64,000 bases of DNA from PALSA-612 sp963776735 (GTDB taxonomy: Bacteria; Actinomycetota; Thermoleophilia; Gaiellales; Gaiellaceae), in contig CAVZNV010000015.1 in assembly GCA_963776735.1 (NCBI GenBank), forward strand, positions 124,001-188,000. Direction: 5' to 3'. A model generated the notes under the pieces. It made no database searches. It was not told the origin of the DNA and saw only the letters and a list, made by a program, of their open reading frames with translations. The position numbers and the translations under genes are program-made. Shown piece by piece: positions 41,735 to 49,290 of this stretch. Each line of letters opens with the position of its first letter. Positions within the stretch are counted from its first letter, which is position 1.

Positions 41735-43096
41735 CTAGGGCTCGGTGTGAACGTGCACTTCGGAGATCTCAGGGCGCTCCTGGCGGATGCGCTCTTCGAT
41801 CGCGCTCGCCGTGGCGTGCGCCGCCTGCAGCTCCGCGCGCGGGTCGAGCGCCAGCGTGAGGAAGGCGACGAGACCGCCGTCCGTCTCGAGGAAGCGCAAC
41901 TCGCGCGGGGCGCCTCCCGTCTCGTCACGGACGATGCGGAGTACGAACGCCTCCTCGCTTTCGGTCGCACCGGCGGGCAGGCGGTGACCCTCGGCCACGT
42001 CGGCGAGCGGCTCGAGGTGCGTGCGGACGACCGAGACCTCGGGAGCGGCCGAGAGGATCGCCGCCTCGACCTGCTCCGCGGCTTCGTGGGCAGCGTCGAG
42101 CGAGAGCGTGCCCGGGAGCTTGAGGTGGAGCGAGATCTCGGTCCGGCCGCCGACGTCGATGACGTTCACATTGTGGATCTCGCGGACGCCCGGCACCTGC
42201 AGCGCGGCCGCCTGGACTCGCTCCCGGAGGGCCGACTCCGAGCCGGTCTGAGGCTCGACGTGAACGACGACGTCCGCCTCCGGCAGCGCGCGGCGCACGG
42301 CTTCCTCGACCTCGTCTGCGGCGGCGTGCCCCTGGGCCACCGCGGCTCCGGGGGGAACGCCGATCACGACGTCGACGAAGTGGCGGCCGGCCGCCTGCCT
42401 GAGTCGCAGGCGGCGCAGGCTGATGCCGGGCACGCTGCGCTCGATCGCCTGGCGCGCCGCCGCGGTCGCCTCGGCCGGAGCGCGATCCATCAGCACGTCG
42501 ATGTTCCGCCGGATCAGCCGCGCCGCCGCCATGAGCACGATCACGGCAACGACGAGCGCGGCGATCGGGTCGGCATCCGGGTGGCCGGCACGTGCGAACG
42601 CGAGTCCGACCAGCACGGCGACCGAGCCGACGAGGTCGCTCCCGAAGTGGATCGCGTTCGACTGCAGGGCGGCGCTCGAGAAACGCTCGGCCGCTCGCCA
42701 GGACACGATCGAGCGCGTCAGGTCGATGGCGATCACGACCCCGACGACCACGAACGCGTACCAGGCCGGATCGACCTGCGAACCGCTGGAGCCGGTGAGT
42801 CGCGCGACCGCGTTCCAGACGATCGCGCCGGTGGCGGCGACGAGGATCGTCGCCTCGGCCAGCGCGGACAGGTGCTCCGCCTTGCCGTGCCCATAGTGAT
42901 GCCCGCGATCGGCCGGCCGAATCGAGTAGCCGACGGCGTAGAACGTCAGCAGCGCAGCGACGAGGTCGGTGCCCGAGTGGAGCGCCTCGGAGAGGAGCCC
43001 GAGGCTGTGCGTGACGAGGCCGATGCCGAGCTTGAGCCCGAGCAGCGCCGCCGCCGCCGCGACGGAGACAAGCGCTGTCCGCCGCTGCGGGCTCAT
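41735..43096 (-). CDS. Cation diffusion facilitator with extended C-terminus
   Basis: 453 residues. Six membrane helices in ~10-200 with metal-site motifs SEALHSGTDLVAA (~36-48) and NAIHFGSDLVGS (~147-158), and GHHYGHGKAEHLSALAE between. After a normal cytoplasmic ZT-dimer domain (~205-285) come two further similar repeats (~285-375 and ~380-453), ending ISEVHVHTEP. Ordinary CDFs are ~300 residues. It exports divalent metal (Zn/Fe/Mn/Co not resolved). It lies inside the tyrosine cluster; iron for HmgA/Hpd is a tempting but unproven link. Confidence 0.9.
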   Translation of the reverse strand: MSPQRRTALVSVAAAAALLGLKLGIGLVTHSLGLLSEALHSGTDLVAALLTFYAVGYSIRPADRGHHYGHGKAEHLSALAEATILVAATGAIVWNAVARLTGSSGSQVDPAWYAFVVVGVVIAIDLTRSIVSWRAAERFSSAALQSNAIHFGSDLVGSVAVLVGLAFARAGHPDADPIAALVVAVIVLMAAARLIRRNIDVLMDRAPAEATAAARQAIERSVPGISLRRLRLRQAAGRHFVDVVIGVPPGAAVAQGHAAADEVEEAVRRALPEADVVVHVEPQTGSESALRERVQAAALQVPGVREIHNVNVIDVGGRTEISLHLKLPGTLSLDAAHEAAEQVEAAILSAAPEVSVVRTHLEPLADVAEGHRLPAGATESEEAFVLRIVRDETGGAPRELRFLETDGGLVAFLTLALDPRAELQAAHATASAIEERIRQERPEISEVHVHTEP

Positions 43097-43186
43097 GCCG
43101 GAAGGCTACGGCGCGGGCAGGTCGCCGCCGGGTTCGCTGCGCAGAAATCGTCACACCCGCGTATCCCCTGCGTGCGCATTTCCGAG

Positions 43187-43222
43187 CTACGCTCACATCG
43201 GGGGGCCAGTGCCGAAGGCCCC
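43187..43222. other. Intergenic motif TACGCTC + GC hairpin, copy B
   Basis: CTACGCTCACATCGGGG precedes a GGGGCC/GGCCCC stem (43202-43222) in the CDF-hpd gap, on the plus strand. It resembles copy A at 39285-39330. The rest of this 164-bp gap holds nothing I can name. Confidence 0.35.
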
Positions 43223-43260
43223 GGGGGGAAACAAATAGAGAGAGCGGCCGCGCCGCTCGG

Positions 43261-44361
43261 CTAGAGGTTTCCGCGGAGCGCCTGTTCGCGCTCGATCGCC
43301 TCGAACAGCGCCTTGAAGTTCCCGTCGCCGAAGCCGCGCGCGCCGTGGCGCTCGATCACCTCGAAGAACAGCGTCGGCCGGTCCTGCGCCGTCTTCGTGA
43401 AGATCTGCAGCAGGTAGCCGTCGTCGTCGCGGTCGGCGAGGATGCCGAGCCGCTGCAGGTCACCGTAGTCCTCGTCGATCTCGCCGACGCGGTCCGGCAC
43501 CTCGTCGTAGTACGAGTCGGGCGTGTTCAGGAACCTGACGCCGCGCTCCTGCAGGGCGTCGACGGTGCCGACGATGTTGCTCGTCGTCATCGCGATGTGC
43601 TGCACCCCCGGGCCGCCGTAGAACTCGAGGTACTCCTCGATCTGGCTCTTCCGCTTTCCCTCGGCGGGCTCGTTGATCGGGAACTTGACCTTCCCCTGCC
43701 CGTCCGTCATCACCTTGGACATCAGGGCCGAGTACTCGGTGGAGATGTCCTCGTCGGAGAAGTGGATCATCTCGGTCATCCCGAACGAGCGCTCGTAGAA
43801 CTCGACCCAGACGTTCATCCGGCCGAGCTCGACGTTCCCGACGCAGTGGTCGATCGCGGTCAGGCCGACTCCCTCGCGGCGCTCGCCCTCCACCGCCCGG
43901 TAGCCCGGCAGGTACGGCCCGGCGTAGTCGGCCCGTGCGACGAAGGTGTGCAGCGTCTCGCCGTAGGTCGCGATCGACGTCAGCTCGACCCGTCCGAACT
44001 CGTCCTCGACCACGTGCGGCTCGACCACTCCGCGAGCGCCGCGCTGCACCGCCTGCCGGTACGCCTCGGTCGCGTCCGGAACGGTCAGCGCGATGTCCTT
44101 GACGCCGTCCCCGTGGCGCACGACGTGGCGCGCGATGTCGTGATCCTCGCGCAGTGCCGTGGAGAGGACGAAGCGGATGTCGCCCTGCTCGAGCACGTAC
44201 GAGGCGCGGTCGCGCAGCCCCGTCTCCGGCCCCGCATACGCGACCGGTGTGAAGCCGAAGGCGTGCTCGTAGAAGTAGGCCGACTGCTTCGCGTTCCCGA
44301 CCCACAGCTCGACGTGGTCCCAGCCGTCGATCGGCATGAAGTCGGCATTCATGATCCGCAT
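43261..44361 (-). CDS. hpd: 4-Hydroxyphenylpyruvate dioxygenase
   Basis: 366 residues (ATG 44361 or 44352). Two vicinal-oxygen-chelate domains: GWDHVELWVGNAKQSAYFYE (~13-32), and C-terminal iron ligands in AIDHCVGNV (His), GGPGVQHIAMTT (His) and PTLFFEVIERHG (Glu). The tail GFGDGNFKALFEAIEREQ is the gating helix typical of HPPD. It converts 4-hydroxyphenylpyruvate to homogentisate, feeding HmgA. Confidence 0.95.
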   Translation of the reverse strand: MRIMNADFMPIDGWDHVELWVGNAKQSAYFYEHAFGFTPVAYAGPETGLRDRASYVLEQGDIRFVLSTALREDHDIARHVVRHGDGVKDIALTVPDATEAYRQAVQRGARGVVEPHVVEDEFGRVELTSIATYGETLHTFVARADYAGPYLPGYRAVEGERREGVGLTAIDHCVGNVELGRMNVWVEFYERSFGMTEMIHFSDEDISTEYSALMSKVMTDGQGKVKFPINEPAEGKRKSQIEEYLEFYGGPGVQHIAMTTSNIVGTVDALQERGVRFLNTPDSYYDEVPDRVGEIDEDYGDLQRLGILADRDDDGYLLQIFTKTAQDRPTLFFEVIERHGARGFGDGNFKALFEAIEREQALRGNL

Positions 44362-44391
44362 CGTAGTTCGCGGCGGGTACTTTCTGGCGAG

Positions 44392-45450
44392 ATGCGCCGG
44401 CTCATCCTGCTCGGACTCCTGTGTACGGCGATCGCGGGCGCAGTCGCACCGTCGAGCCCGGCCGGTCCGCGGGCGACCACGTTCGAGCTCTCCGGGCTGG
44501 CGACGGGGCCGACCGCGTTCCACGACACGGTCCTGTTCGGCTCGCGCCGGCTCGAAGCGGCGCGCCGCGCCGGCGAGTGGGGCGGCAACATCACGGCCAG
44601 CGACGGAGAGGTGCTCCAAATCTTCGTCTCGGACGCCTACCCGGTCGACCAGACCGTTCCGCAGAGCGTCGCCGAGTTCATGATCCAGCTCTACCACGGG
44701 CCCGAGCTGAGCCAGGCCATCGTGTACATCGCTCCGCTCGCCGAGGTGCAGCGCATCTGCGGTCCCGACGCCGGGGGCTGCTACGACCCGGACAACGAGA
44801 ACATCGTCGTCCCGGGCGACCCGCTCCCGGACGGGACGACGAAGGAGACCATCCTCGTCCACGAGCTCGGCCACAACCTCGCGCGCAACCGGCTCAACCC
44901 GCCCTGGGACGCGGTCGACTGGGGCACGAAGCGCTGGGGCACGGCGATGAACGTCTGCGCGCGGACGAAGGCCGGCACGGCGTTTCCCGGCGACGAGGGA
45001 TCCAACTACGACCTGAACCCCGGCGAGGCGCTTGCGGAGTCGTACCGCGTGCTGAACTTCCAGAAGCAGACGTGGTCGACCTGGACGGTGTTGGCGCCGC
45101 TGATCGTCGATCCGAGCTTCGCCCCGACCCCGGCGGCGCTGGATGCGCTCAAGGAGGACGTGCTCGAACCGTGGACGACGCCGGCGGTCGGGGGCTGGCA
45201 CGGGCGCGTCCCGGCCGCCTCGCTCCTGGCGAAGCACGTCGTCGTGACGCCGCTCGACGGGTCGTTCAGCGTCAAGCTCGTCGGCCAGGTGCCCGCCGGC
45301 GTGTCGATCTCGCTCGCGTTGCCGAACGGACGTCTCGTGTCGCGAGGTCCGCGGCGCGCGTACACGACCGTGTGCGGCACGCGCTCGCTGACGGTTCTCG
45401 TCCGGGCGAAGAAGCCGGGCGCGTTCAGCGCAGCGTTCGCGACGCCGTAA
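44392..45450 (+). CDS. Secreted zinc metalloprotease-like protein
   Basis: 352 residues with a signal peptide (~1-24). The zincin motif is ILVHELGHNLARN (~160-172; HExxH present), and a downstream acidic NPGEALAESYRVL (~208-220) probably gives the third ligand Glu. The C-terminal ~80 residues form a beta-rich domain. The specific family is not recognised. It is divergent from hpd by 30 bp and has TACTTT 8 bp before the start. Confidence 0.7.
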   Translation: MRRLILLGLLCTAIAGAVAPSSPAGPRATTFELSGLATGPTAFHDTVLFGSRRLEAARRAGEWGGNITASDGEVLQIFVSDAYPVDQTVPQSVAEFMIQLYHGPELSQAIVYIAPLAEVQRICGPDAGGCYDPDNENIVVPGDPLPDGTTKETILVHELGHNLARNRLNPPWDAVDWGTKRWGTAMNVCARTKAGTAFPGDEGSNYDLNPGEALAESYRVLNFQKQTWSTWTVLAPLIVDPSFAPTPAALDALKEDVLEPWTTPAVGGWHGRVPAASLLAKHVVVTPLDGSFSVKLVGQVPAGVSISLALPNGRLVSRGPRRAYTTVCGTRSLTVLVRAKKPGAFSAAFATP

Positions 45451-45453
45451 CGC

Positions 45454-46365
45454 TCACTCGGCGCGGCTCGGGACCGGCTCGCGCGATCCCATGCGGACAC
45501 GGCCGATGGCAATCCCGGCGGCGATCAGCACTCCGCCGGCGACCTGGAGCCCGGTCAGGCTCTCCGACAGGAGGACGACCGCGAACAGCACCGCCACGAA
45601 CGGCTGCAGGTTCGCGAACAGCGTCGCGCGGGACGGACCGACGTCATGGATCGCCTTGAACCAGAGGATGTTCGTCAGCACCAGCGGGCCGACGATCGCG
45701 TAGGCGAGCGCGAGCCAGTCGAGCGTCGAGACCGCGCCGTAGTTCTGCTCGCCGAGCACGCCGATGCTCGTCAACAGGAGGAGCGCCGTCATCGGCAGCA
45801 GAACGAGGCCGCTGACCCGGTAGGGCGAGTACTCCTTGAACAGCGGCGCGAGGCAGACGGAGTAGGCAGCCCAGGACGCTGAGAGGGCGACGGCGAGCAG
45901 CTCGCCGCCGAGGTCGGAGGAGAGCGCGCCGCCCGAGCCGAGCGCGACGAGCGCGACACCGGCGAAGGAGGCGAAGGTCGCGAGCCAGGCGCGGCTCGAG
46001 AGCCGCTCGAGCCCGACCGCGGAGGCGATCAGCGCGGCGAAGATCGGCGTCGTCCCCATGATCAGCGCCACGGTCGTCGCGCTCGCGAGGTCGAGCGAGT
46101 AGACGAAGCAGAGCTGGTTGGCCCAGAGGAACAGCGCCGCGGTGCCGATCAGGAGCCAGGCGCGGCGGCCGTGAACCAGCAGCGAGCGCTCGAGCAAGAG
46201 CACGAAGGCCGCCGCGAGCACGGCAGCGATCGCGTAGCGGATCGACCCGTATGCGAGCGGCAGGAACCCGTGCGTCAGCACGTAGCGGGTCACGCTGACG
46301 TTGAAGGCCCAGATCCCGACGGTCGCGAGCAGGAGCAAGTCCGTCGTCCCCCCGAGCCGTCGCAC
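45454..46365 (-). CDS. EamA/DMT family transporter
   Basis: 303 residues with ten hydrophobic helices in two EamA repeats (~1-140 and ~150-290). The first repeat ends IMGTTPIFAALIASAVGLERLS, the second has SRATLFANLQPFVAVLFAVVLLSESLTG, both given by composition as classical EamA. It exports small metabolites or amino acids; the substrate is unknown. It is convergent with the protease gene. Confidence 0.88.
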   Translation of the reverse strand: MRRLGGTTDLLLLATVGIWAFNVSVTRYVLTHGFLPLAYGSIRYAIAAVLAAAFVLLLERSLLVHGRRAWLLIGTAALFLWANQLCFVYSLDLASATTVALIMGTTPIFAALIASAVGLERLSSRAWLATFASFAGVALVALGSGGALSSDLGGELLAVALSASWAAYSVCLAPLFKEYSPYRVSGLVLLPMTALLLLTSIGVLGEQNYGAVSTLDWLALAYAIVGPLVLTNILWFKAIHDVGPSRATLFANLQPFVAVLFAVVLLSESLTGLQVAGGVLIAAGIAIGRVRMGSREPVPSRAE

Positions 46366-46426
46366 GGCGCGGACAGTACCCGCGTGGCCGTCCGCTGCTC
46401 GTCCGCGGTCGACTAGGCTTGCTGTC

Positions 46427-46705
46427 GTGCGTGACGCGACGCTCGAGGAGATCGACCGACTCGTCGGTGCGGCGACGCCGCACTTCGCCTACCAGCTCCG
46501 CGCGCGAATCCGCGAGCTGATCGAGGGCCTGCAGGCGGACAACCCGACGCGGCGGTACGGCGAGGAGAAGATGGCGCTCCTCGACCGCCTCGGCCACGCA
46601 TCCTCGAAGGCCGAGGAGGGCACGACGGAGCCGCGCTCGCGCATCGGCTGGGACGAGATCCCGAGCTCGGCCCCCGCCTCGGCGCCCCTGCCGTCACGGC
46701 GATGA
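46427..46705 (+). CDS. Small hypothetical protein
   Basis: 92 residues from GTG 46427, which has TAGGCT (46414-46419) 7 bp upstream. Residues 1-50 are helical (EEIDRLVGAATPHFAYQLRA) and the remainder is disordered with many Ser, Pro and Glu. Not recognised. It overlaps the FabL-like gene by ATGA, so the two are probably co-translated. Confidence 0.6.
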   Translation: MRDATLEEIDRLVGAATPHFAYQLRARIRELIEGLQADNPTRRYGEEKMALLDRLGHASSKAEEGTTEPRSRIGWDEIPSSAPASAPLPSRR

Positions 46706-47442
46706 AGCAGTTCGACGGCGCGTCGGTGCTCGTCACCGGCGGCTCGAGGGGCATCGGGCGCGAGATCGCGCGCACGTTCGCTCAGCGCGGCGCCGCACGG
46801 ATCGCGATCGGATACATGCGCTCCGACCGTGCCGCCGAGGAGACCGCCGCCGAGCTGCGCGACCTCGGCGCCGAGGCGACGCTGATCCGCGGCAACGTCG
46901 CCTCGACGCGCGTCGCCGAGGTGGTCGCCGAGCTCGGCCCGCTGACCGTGCTCGTCCACAACGCGGCCACCGGCGTCATCCGCCCCGCCGTCGAAGCCGA
47001 GGACAAGCACTTTGACTGGACGATGTCCGCCAACGCCCGCGCGCTGATTTCGCTCGCCCGCGCGGCCACCCCGAACATGAGCGCCGGCGCGTCGATCGTC
47101 GCCGTCTCCAGCCTCGGCTCCGGTCGGGTGCTCGAGAACTACGCCCTCGTGGGCGCGTCGAAGGCGGCGCTCGAGTCGATCGTCCGCTACCTCGCGGTCG
47201 AGCTCGCCCCGCGCGGCATCCGCGCGAACACCGTCTCGGCCGGGCTCGTCGACACGGAGGCGCTCGACCATTTCCCGAACCGGGAGCAGATGCTGGCCTC
47301 GGCGCTCGAGCGGACGCCCGCCGGCCGCATGGTCACGCCACGCGACATCGCGGACGCCGTCTGCTTCCTCTGCTCGGACGAGGCGAAGATGATCTGCGGC
47401 CACACGCTCGTCGTCGACGGCGGCTACTCGCTGCTCGCCTGA
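46702..47442 (+). CDS. fabL: Enoyl-ACP reductase III-type SDR (FabL-like)
   Basis: 246-residue short-chain dehydrogenase. Cofactor motif TGGSRGIGREIA (~12-23), NAAT (~87-90), catalytic ENYALVGASKAALESI (~139-154) with Tyr-x6-Lys spacing, the mark of enoyl-ACP reductases, not the Tyr-x3-Lys of FabG. DTEALDHFPNREQML, TPAGRMV and ICGHTLVVDGGYSLL match FabL of Bacillus closely. It would reduce enoyl-ACP in fatty-acid elongation with NADPH. A wider SDR role remains possible. Confidence 0.78.
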   Translation: MKQFDGASVLVTGGSRGIGREIARTFAQRGAARIAIGYMRSDRAAEETAAELRDLGAEATLIRGNVASTRVAEVVAELGPLTVLVHNAATGVIRPAVEAEDKHFDWTMSANARALISLARAATPNMSAGASIVAVSSLGSGRVLENYALVGASKAALESIVRYLAVELAPRGIRANTVSAGLVDTEALDHFPNREQMLASALERTPAGRMVTPRDIADAVCFLCSDEAKMICGHTLVVDGGYSLLA

Positions 47443-47452
47443 GCCCGACGGG

Positions 47453-48151
47453 ATGGAGCCGACCGCAGAGAACCGCGCCGCCTGGGACCGCCTTCAGCGT
47501 GCACGGGTCGAGCAGTCGACCGAGCCGCCGGGCATCCCGCCTGTGATCCTCGAGCTGTTGCCCGACCTTCAGAGCGCGCACGTGCTGCACGAGCAGTGCG
47601 GCACCGGCGAGATCAGCGCCGAGCTCGCCGGGCTCGGCGCGATGGTGACCGGCATCGACGTCTCCGAGGAAGCGCTCGCCCAGGCGCGGCACGCTTTTCC
47701 GAAGATCCTCTTCCTCCAGGCCGACCCGCACGAGCTGCCCGTCAACCTGCGGCGGCGACGCTTCGACCTCGTGTACGCAGCCGGGCTCCTGCCGTACCTC
47801 CACGACCTGCACCCCTGGGCCTTCGAGGCCTCCGCGGCACTGCGTGTGGGCGGACGCCTGATCGTCGTCGATCTCCACCCCGCCGGGGCCTGCGTCGACG
47901 CGACGACGCTCCGCTGGCGCGACGACTACTTCGCCGGGCACCTGGTCGTCGGCCATCGGTCGCAACCGGCCGGACACCTCAGGCTCTGGCGGATCGGCGA
48001 GCTGGTGAACGCCGTCGCCGCCACCGGCCTCGTCGTCCGGCGCTTCGAGGAGTTCCCGACGCTGTCGCATTTGCGCCGCCAGGATCCGCGTGTCCCGGGC
48101 GCGTTCGCCCTCGTCGCCCAGAAGGTCGCGGACGACTCCGACGAGACATGA
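47453..48151 (+). CDS. SAM-dependent methyltransferase (class I)
   Basis: 232 residues. HVLHEQCGTGEISAELAGLG (~43-62) is motif I in place of the usual E/DxGxGxG, followed by VTGIDVSEEALAQAR (~65-79), FDLVYAAGLLPYL (~102-114) and LRVGGRLIVVDLHP (~126-139). The target is unknown. It is 10 bp after fabL, likely the same transcript. Confidence 0.8.
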   Translation: MEPTAENRAAWDRLQRARVEQSTEPPGIPPVILELLPDLQSAHVLHEQCGTGEISAELAGLGAMVTGIDVSEEALAQARHAFPKILFLQADPHELPVNLRRRRFDLVYAAGLLPYLHDLHPWAFEASAALRVGGRLIVVDLHPAGACVDATTLRWRDDYFAGHLVVGHRSQPAGHLRLWRIGELVNAVAATGLVVRRFEEFPTLSHLRRQDPRVPGAFALVAQKVADDSDET

Positions 48152-48278
48152 CCGGCGCGTCTCGAACGGACACGCCCGCGCCCGGCCCCGATGGCCATGT
48201 CCTCGAACACCGCCTCGGCACGAGAAGAGCGCATCACGCGTCGCATCGTGCCCGACCAGCCGTGTCCCTCCCGGCCAC

Positions 48279-48314
48279 GTCCTAGTGACTGTCCCATGGG
48301 ACAGTCACTAGGAC
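48279..48314. repeat. Perfect 36-bp palindrome
   Basis: Two 18-bp arms, GTCCTAGTGACTGTCCCA and its exact complement, with no spacer. It lies between convergent genes (methyltransferase stop 48151, hypothetical stop 48349). It could act as a bidirectional terminator or be a mobile palindrome. Other than this, the 197-bp gap holds nothing identified. Confidence 0.85.
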
Positions 48315-48348
48315 TTGTCCGGAACGGGCAGGTGGCCGCCCCGCCGGG

Positions 48349-48648
48349 CTAGCGCTCGCGCATGAAGCCCTGGCGCGCCGCGCTGACGAGCGCGACCGCC
48401 TCGGGGAACAGCACGCGCATGGCGTCGCGCAGGGCGATCGCCTGCTCGTCGACAGTGCCCGTGACCTGCATCCGCTTGAGCGCGGCGCCGGTCAGCTCGA
48501 CCGCGGTGTTCAGCGTCAGCGTCGCGAACTGCTCGCGCTGAGCCTCCGCGACCGACTCCGCCTGCTGCTCCGCGAACTCGCGCAGCGAGCGCATCAGGTC
48601 GTCGGGATTGCCGCCGAACGGAAAGTTGAAGCCGCCTTCCTCGTCCAT
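48349..48648 (-). CDS. Hypothetical helical protein
   Basis: 99 residues from ATG 48648, with TACCCT 6 bp upstream and no Shine-Dalgarno. FNFPFGGNPDDLMRSLREF leads into long helices (AEQQAESVAEAQREQF, then LTLNTAVELTGAALKRMQV). No signal, no membrane helix. Unrecognised. It is divergent from ppa by 28 bp. The longer frame to 48780 overlaps ppa and is rejected. Confidence 0.6.
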   Translation of the reverse strand: MDEEGGFNFPFGGNPDDLMRSLREFAEQQAESVAEAQREQFATLTLNTAVELTGAALKRMQVTGTVDEQAIALRDAMRVLFPEAVALVSAARQGFMRER

Positions 48649-48676
48649 TCGCCCAGGGTAGCGGCACAATGCCCGC

Positions 48677-49162
48677 ATGAGCGACGCCGTCGTGTTCGTC
48701 GAGATCCCCGGCGGGTCGCGCAACAAGTACGAGTACGACGACGAGCTCGGCGGGATCGTCCTCGACCGGCGGCTGTTCACGTCGATGAGCTACCCGGCGG
48801 ACTACGGCTACGTCGAGGGCACGCTGGCCGAGGACGGCGATCCGCTCGACGCGCTCGTCCTCGTCGGAGACCCGACCTTCCCGGGCTGCCGCATTCGCGT
48901 CCGCCCCGTCGGCGTCTTCCACATGGACGACGAGAAGGGCAAGGACCACAAGCTCGTCTGCGTCCCGCTCCGCGACCCGCTCTGGTCGGCCACGCACGAC
49001 ATCCACGACGTCCCCTCGCCGCTGCGGGAGGAGATCGAGCACTTCTTCCAGGTCTACAAGGACCTCGAGGACAAGGAGACGCGAACGAGCGGCTTCGGCA
49101 ACCGCGCCGAAGCCCTCGAGCTGCTCGAGTCGGCACGGCAACGCGCCGATACTGCCCAGTAG
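48677..49162 (+). CDS. ppa: Inorganic pyrophosphatase
   Basis: 161-residue family I pyrophosphatase: EIPGGSRNKYEYD (~9-21), MSYPADYGYVEGTLAEDGDPLDALVL (ends only, ~37-62) with the DxDPxD catalytic set, and KDHKLVCVPLRDP. It removes PPi in the cytosol. CACAAT (48665-48670) lies 6 bp before ATG. Confidence 0.96.
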   Translation: MSDAVVFVEIPGGSRNKYEYDDELGGIVLDRRLFTSMSYPADYGYVEGTLAEDGDPLDALVLVGDPTFPGCRIRVRPVGVFHMDDEKGKDHKLVCVPLRDPLWSATHDIHDVPSPLREEIEHFFQVYKDLEDKETRTSGFGNRAEALELLESARQRADTAQ

Positions 49163-49171
49163 CCCCCCGGT

Positions 49172-49177
49172 TACAAT
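49172..49177 (+). promoter_or_regulatory. -10 box TACAAT of the fluoride operon
   Basis: TACAAT is near-consensus, and a start 6-8 bp later would begin the RNA at GGGCTGCAGCG, exactly at the 5' end of the aptamer. No good -35 is seen at 17 bp. Confidence 0.65.
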
Positions 49178-49183
49178 GGCCGG

Positions 49184-49256
49184 GCTGCAGCGCGATGAGG
49201 CTCGCGCCCAACCGCCTCTGCTGACTGAACGGCAGAGTGCTGATGGCCTCTACCAC
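49184..49256 (+). ncRNA. Fluoride riboswitch (crcB motif)
   Basis: Stem GCGCGA/TCGCGC (49190-49195 with 49202-49207) closes the loop TGAGGC. The linker CCCAACC follows, then stem CTCTGC/GCAGAG (49216-49221 with 49232-49237), then the conserved TGCTGATGGCCTCTACC (49238-49254). Loop GAGGC (49197-49201) pairs with GCCTC (49246-49250) as the fluoride pseudoknot. This is the crcB aptamer layout. CTCTACC (49248-49254) is also complementary to GGTAGAG (49284-49290), which spans the end of the Shine-Dalgarno up to the ATG. So without fluoride this strand can cover the start, and with fluoride the pseudoknot frees it. Two crcB genes follow in the operon. Confidence 0.95.
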
Positions 49257-49290
49257 TGACGTTCGACTTGCGTTCGACTCGGAGGTAGAG

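Noticed and set aside
49237..49290. Longer antiporter start at ATG 49237
   Set aside because: It lies inside the fluoride aptamer; the strong Shine-Dalgarno belongs to ATG 49291.
49163..49290. Leader as M-box, nhaA-type or other ion riboswitch
   Set aside because: Considered because an antiporter follows, but the GATGAGG...CTGATGGCCTCTACC core and pseudoknot match the crcB fluoride motif, and crcB genes follow.
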